This document shows, one piece after another, positions 61,903-64,000 of a stretch of DNA of 64,000 bases (the stretch's first letter is position 1; the number at the start of each line of letters is the position of its first letter). A model generated the notes under the pieces. That model saw nothing but the letters and a program-made list of their open reading frames with translations. It was not told the DNA's origin and did no database searches. The position numbers and the translations under genes were made by a program. The stretch is from Hespellia sp. GTDB lineage: Bacteria; Bacillota; Clostridia; Lachnospirales; Lachnospiraceae. The stretch covers positions 1-64,000 of the forward strand of contig JAQUVD010000016.1 in NCBI GenBank assembly GCA_028693555.1. Reading direction: 5' to 3'.

Positions 61903-62934
61903 TTATGCTTCACTCACTGATTCTTTCTCAGCAATTTGAATTTGTTCTTTGATCTTGCCATTGATATCCTGACGCTTGAACATCTCGCACTGGATAATGG
62001 AATTGCAGACTTCTTTTGCCTTTGCACTTCCATGCGTCTTGACAACCAGACCATTCAATCCAAGAAGTGGCGCGCCGCCATACTCAGACGCATCAAAACT
62101 CTTCATCGTTGCCTTCAATGCCGGCTTAATCAAAAGTGCCCCAATCTTACTGCGAAGAGAAGTCATAAGGCCCTCTTTGATCTTGCTGATAAGAACCGCA
62201 CCCACACCTTCATACGTCTTTAAAATCGCGTTTCCGGTAAATGCTTCACATACCGCAACATCAACTGCACCCATCGGAATATCTCTGGATTCAACACTTC
62301 CGACAAAATTAATATCCCTGCATTCTTTCAGAAGTGGAAATGTCTCTTTTACCAATGCATTTCCCTTCTCTTCTTCTGCTCCAAGATTGACGATTCCAAC
62401 CTTCGGGTTTTTAATTCCAAGCACGTGTTCCATATAGATAGAGCCCATCTTCGCAAATTGTACCAGATGTGCACTGCGGGCATCTACATTCGCACCACAG
62501 TCGATGAGCAGTGTCACGCCATTTGCCGTTGGAATCAGTGGTGCCAGCGGTGGTCTCTCCACGCCTTTGATTCTTCCGACCAGCAGTTGCCCGCCTACAA
62601 GAATTGCTCCGGAGCTTCCTGCAGAAACAAAAGCATCCGCTGCTCCGGTCTTCACTAGCTTCATTCCGACAACGATAGAAGAATCCTTCTTCCCACGAAT
62701 CGCCTGTACCGGGGACTCGGCTGTATCAATCTTCTCTGTCGCATTCACAATCTCAATCTGTGCCTTTGAATATTCTTTTCCTTCTAAATGTTTCTGAATA
62801 ACGTCTTCTTTTCCAACGAGAAGCACCTTTACATTCTTATTCTTATTCACGGCATCCATTCCACCCTGGATAATCTCCGCAGGTGCATGATCCCCGCCCA
62901 TTGCATCAAGTGCAACGACTGTAATCTCTGACAT
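61903..62934 (-). CDS. plsX: Phosphate acyltransferase PlsX
   Basis: 343 residues: VVALDAMGGDHAPAEIIQG at the start, GSSGAILVGGQLLVGRIKGVERPPLAPLIPT and LLIDCGANVDARSAHLVQFAKMG, with GNAILKTYEGVG later. It makes acyl-phosphate from acyl-ACP for phospholipid synthesis. It stands at the head of the plsX-acpP-rnc-smc-ftsY-ilvA run. The ribosome site is GAGGAGGAAAT. I see no FapR-type operator in the 90 bp upstream. Confidence 0.95.
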   Translation of the reverse strand: MSEITVVALDAMGGDHAPAEIIQGGMDAVNKNKNVKVLLVGKEDVIQKHLEGKEYSKAQIEIVNATEKIDTAESPVQAIRGKKDSSIVVGMKLVKTGAADAFVSAGSSGAILVGGQLLVGRIKGVERPPLAPLIPTANGVTLLIDCGANVDARSAHLVQFAKMGSIYMEHVLGIKNPKVGIVNLGAEEEKGNALVKETFPLLKECRDINFVGSVESRDIPMGAVDVAVCEAFTGNAILKTYEGVGAVLISKIKEGLMTSLRSKIGALLIKPALKATMKSFDASEYGGAPLLGLNGLVVKTHGSAKAKEVCNSIIQCEMFKRQDINGKIKEQIQIAEKESVSEA

Positions 62935-63032
62935 ATCATTTCCTCCTCAGTGCAACACAATTCAATATAAAGATTATATATTCATGTTTGCGCTGTACAC
63001 CTAATTTTACTAAACATCACAGCAAAATGCAA

Positions 63033-63067
63033 TAAAAAAAGGCGCAAAACCAAAAGTTTCACGCCTT
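63033..63067 (-). terminator. Terminator of the eutH gene
   Basis: AAGGCG (63039-63044) and CGCCTT (63062-63067) form the stem, with a run of seven T following on the minus strand. The stop codon of eutH is inside the hairpin. Confidence 0.8.
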
Positions 63068-64000
63068 AGCTTTTTTATTGATTCTGTTGTAAATCACATT
63101 TGCGATACAAACTGCCATGATGCCACCGGAAAGCTTCGATATAATCATCGGCATAATCATATGCGGCGCCATGGACGACACGAATCCAAGATGATCACCA
63201 AGCGTAAATGCCGCACAGCATGCAAATGCAAAATTAAGAGTTTTACCTCTGTCATCCATCTGTTTTATCATCATAAGCATCGGCACACTGTTCGCCAGCG
63301 TCGCGAGCATTCCTCCGGCTGCCGTTTCATTGATTTTCAGAACAGCGCCCATCTTCCTAAGTGGTTTTGCCAGTACCTTAGTAATGACAAACACAAACGG
63401 ATACGCACCTGCCAGCATAACTGCAATGGAACCGAGAATCGCAAATGATTCCGATAATGGTGTCATATCCTCCACCAGTGTAATCTCTGTCAATTCCTGA
63501 AAGATTGCAAGCATAAGTCCCAGCGTGATAATCGCAACCACGATTTTAGCAAATACTGCAAATCCTTTAATTGTCGCTTCCGGTAGAAAAAGAAGCAATA
63601 CTGTCAGAATCAGAGAAAACAAAATAATCGGTATCAGATTGATCAAAACGGTACCCAGCGGAATTTCCATGACACATCCGCCAATCAGACTTGCCGGTGG
63701 AATTGCTATCAGACCAGACAGTGTACCGATTGCCAAGAATTTTGTATCCTCTTTTTTAATGATGCCCAGGCTGACCGGAATTGAAAATACAATCGTACAG
63801 CCAAGCATCGATGCTACTATTATGGAAGAAAAATCTGCCATGATACTATTCTGTGTCATGGAATGAGCAAGCGGATAGCAGCCCGTGTCAATCGGGAGAA
63901 GTATGGACGCTGACATAGATACATCAGCGCCAAATAATTCGAATATTGGACCAACCGCTGTGGCTAATACTTTTCCCAGAATCGGTGCAAGACTTGTAAT
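63059..64000 (-). CDS. eutH: Ethanolamine transporter EutH, 5' end outside the window
   Basis: 314 codons in view. The frame is open to the window edge, where APILGKVLATAVGPIFELFGADVSM continues upstream of the first ATG, so the gene begins beyond 64000. About ten membrane helices, with TGCYPLAHSMTQN, GTLSGLIAIPPASLIGG and CAAFTLGDHLGF. EutH carries ethanolamine into the cell. It is usually in the eut cluster. Here its only visible neighbour is plsX, so it may be a stand-alone copy or the last gene of a cluster outside the window. Confidence 0.9.
   Translation of the reverse strand: MTSLAPILGKVLATAVGPIFELFGADVSMSASILLPIDTGCYPLAHSMTQNSIMADFSSIIVASMLGCTIVFSIPVSLGIIKKEDTKFLAIGTLSGLIAIPPASLIGGCVMEIPLGTVLINLIPIILFSLILTVLLLFLPEATIKGFAVFAKIVVAIITLGLMLAIFQELTEITLVEDMTPLSESFAILGSIAVMLAGAYPFVFVITKVLAKPLRKMGAVLKINETAAGGMLATLANSVPMLMMIKQMDDRGKTLNFAFACCAAFTLGDHLGFVSSMAPHMIMPMIISKLSGGIMAVCIANVIYNRINKKAKA

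Overview
The window looks like a chromosomal segment of a low-GC Gram-positive gut Clostridium of the Lachnospiraceae type. The supporting evidence is the plsX-acpP-rnc-smc-ftsY gene order, a rex-nnr-alr-mazF block, a DUF4317 protein, AGGAGG-type ribosome sites, and a surface protein with a VKTGD sorting signal instead of LPXTG. The genus cannot be fixed from sequence alone.

1-15050 is AT-rich accessory DNA, read mostly on the minus strand. It is the right-hand part of an integrated mobile element of mixed phage/plasmid character: P63C-type protein, LexA-like winged helix, serine resolvase, two sigma-like proteins, two HNH proteins, XRE regulators, a J-domain protein, small lipoproteins, a YbjQ/DUF74 protein, an HK97 gp10-like protein and an HU-like protein. 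Its right edge cuts a D-alanyl-D-alanine carboxypeptidase gene just after the SxN catalytic motif. The element carries notable non-coding structure: three copies of a repeat at about 150-bp spacing (873-1211), two mini-tRNA-like elements in front of paralogous genes (7595-7644 and 8097-8140), a branched leader (8881-8995) and four palindromic operators (9014-9116).

15051-19980 holds the truncated carboxypeptidase and a 1394-residue wall-anchored protein. 19988-28299 is a plant-glycoside operon (GH78, AraC regulator, ROK kinase, GH1, GH51, GPH symporter). The inferred route is import, phosphorylation and intracellular trimming of rhamnosylated or arabinosylated beta-glucosides. 28463-33925 carries an oxidoreductase, a lone EIIA, cyclopropane synthase, a cytidylate-kinase-like protein and a MATE pump, divergent from a MarR repressor whose operators lie over both promoters. 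A LysR/LysE pair, an aquaporin and a SulP transporter follow.

38952-64000 is core genome: metY, DUF4317, a TepA-like protease, ybaK, nfo, an rsmH-like gene, a HAD phosphatase, yebC, a CBS protein, mazF, alr, nnr, rex, an ABC-F ATPase, ilvA, ftsY, smc, rnc, acpP, plsX and a partial eutH.

The most unusual finding is a family of large structured intergenic repeats. Element A (about 282 bp) occurs three times (38288-38569, 45788-46070, 54417-54698), each time within 8 nt of, or overlapping, the stop codon of the upstream gene and in that gene's orientation. Element B (about 268 bp) occurs twice, always about 97 bp beyond A and 16-18 nt before the stop of a convergent gene. A collapsed B remnant follows the third A. 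Within each copy the arms pair well, while arm sequences differ between copies. The B core is the same in both copies. This is the signature of selected structure or of arm-to-arm correction. I do not recognise the family.
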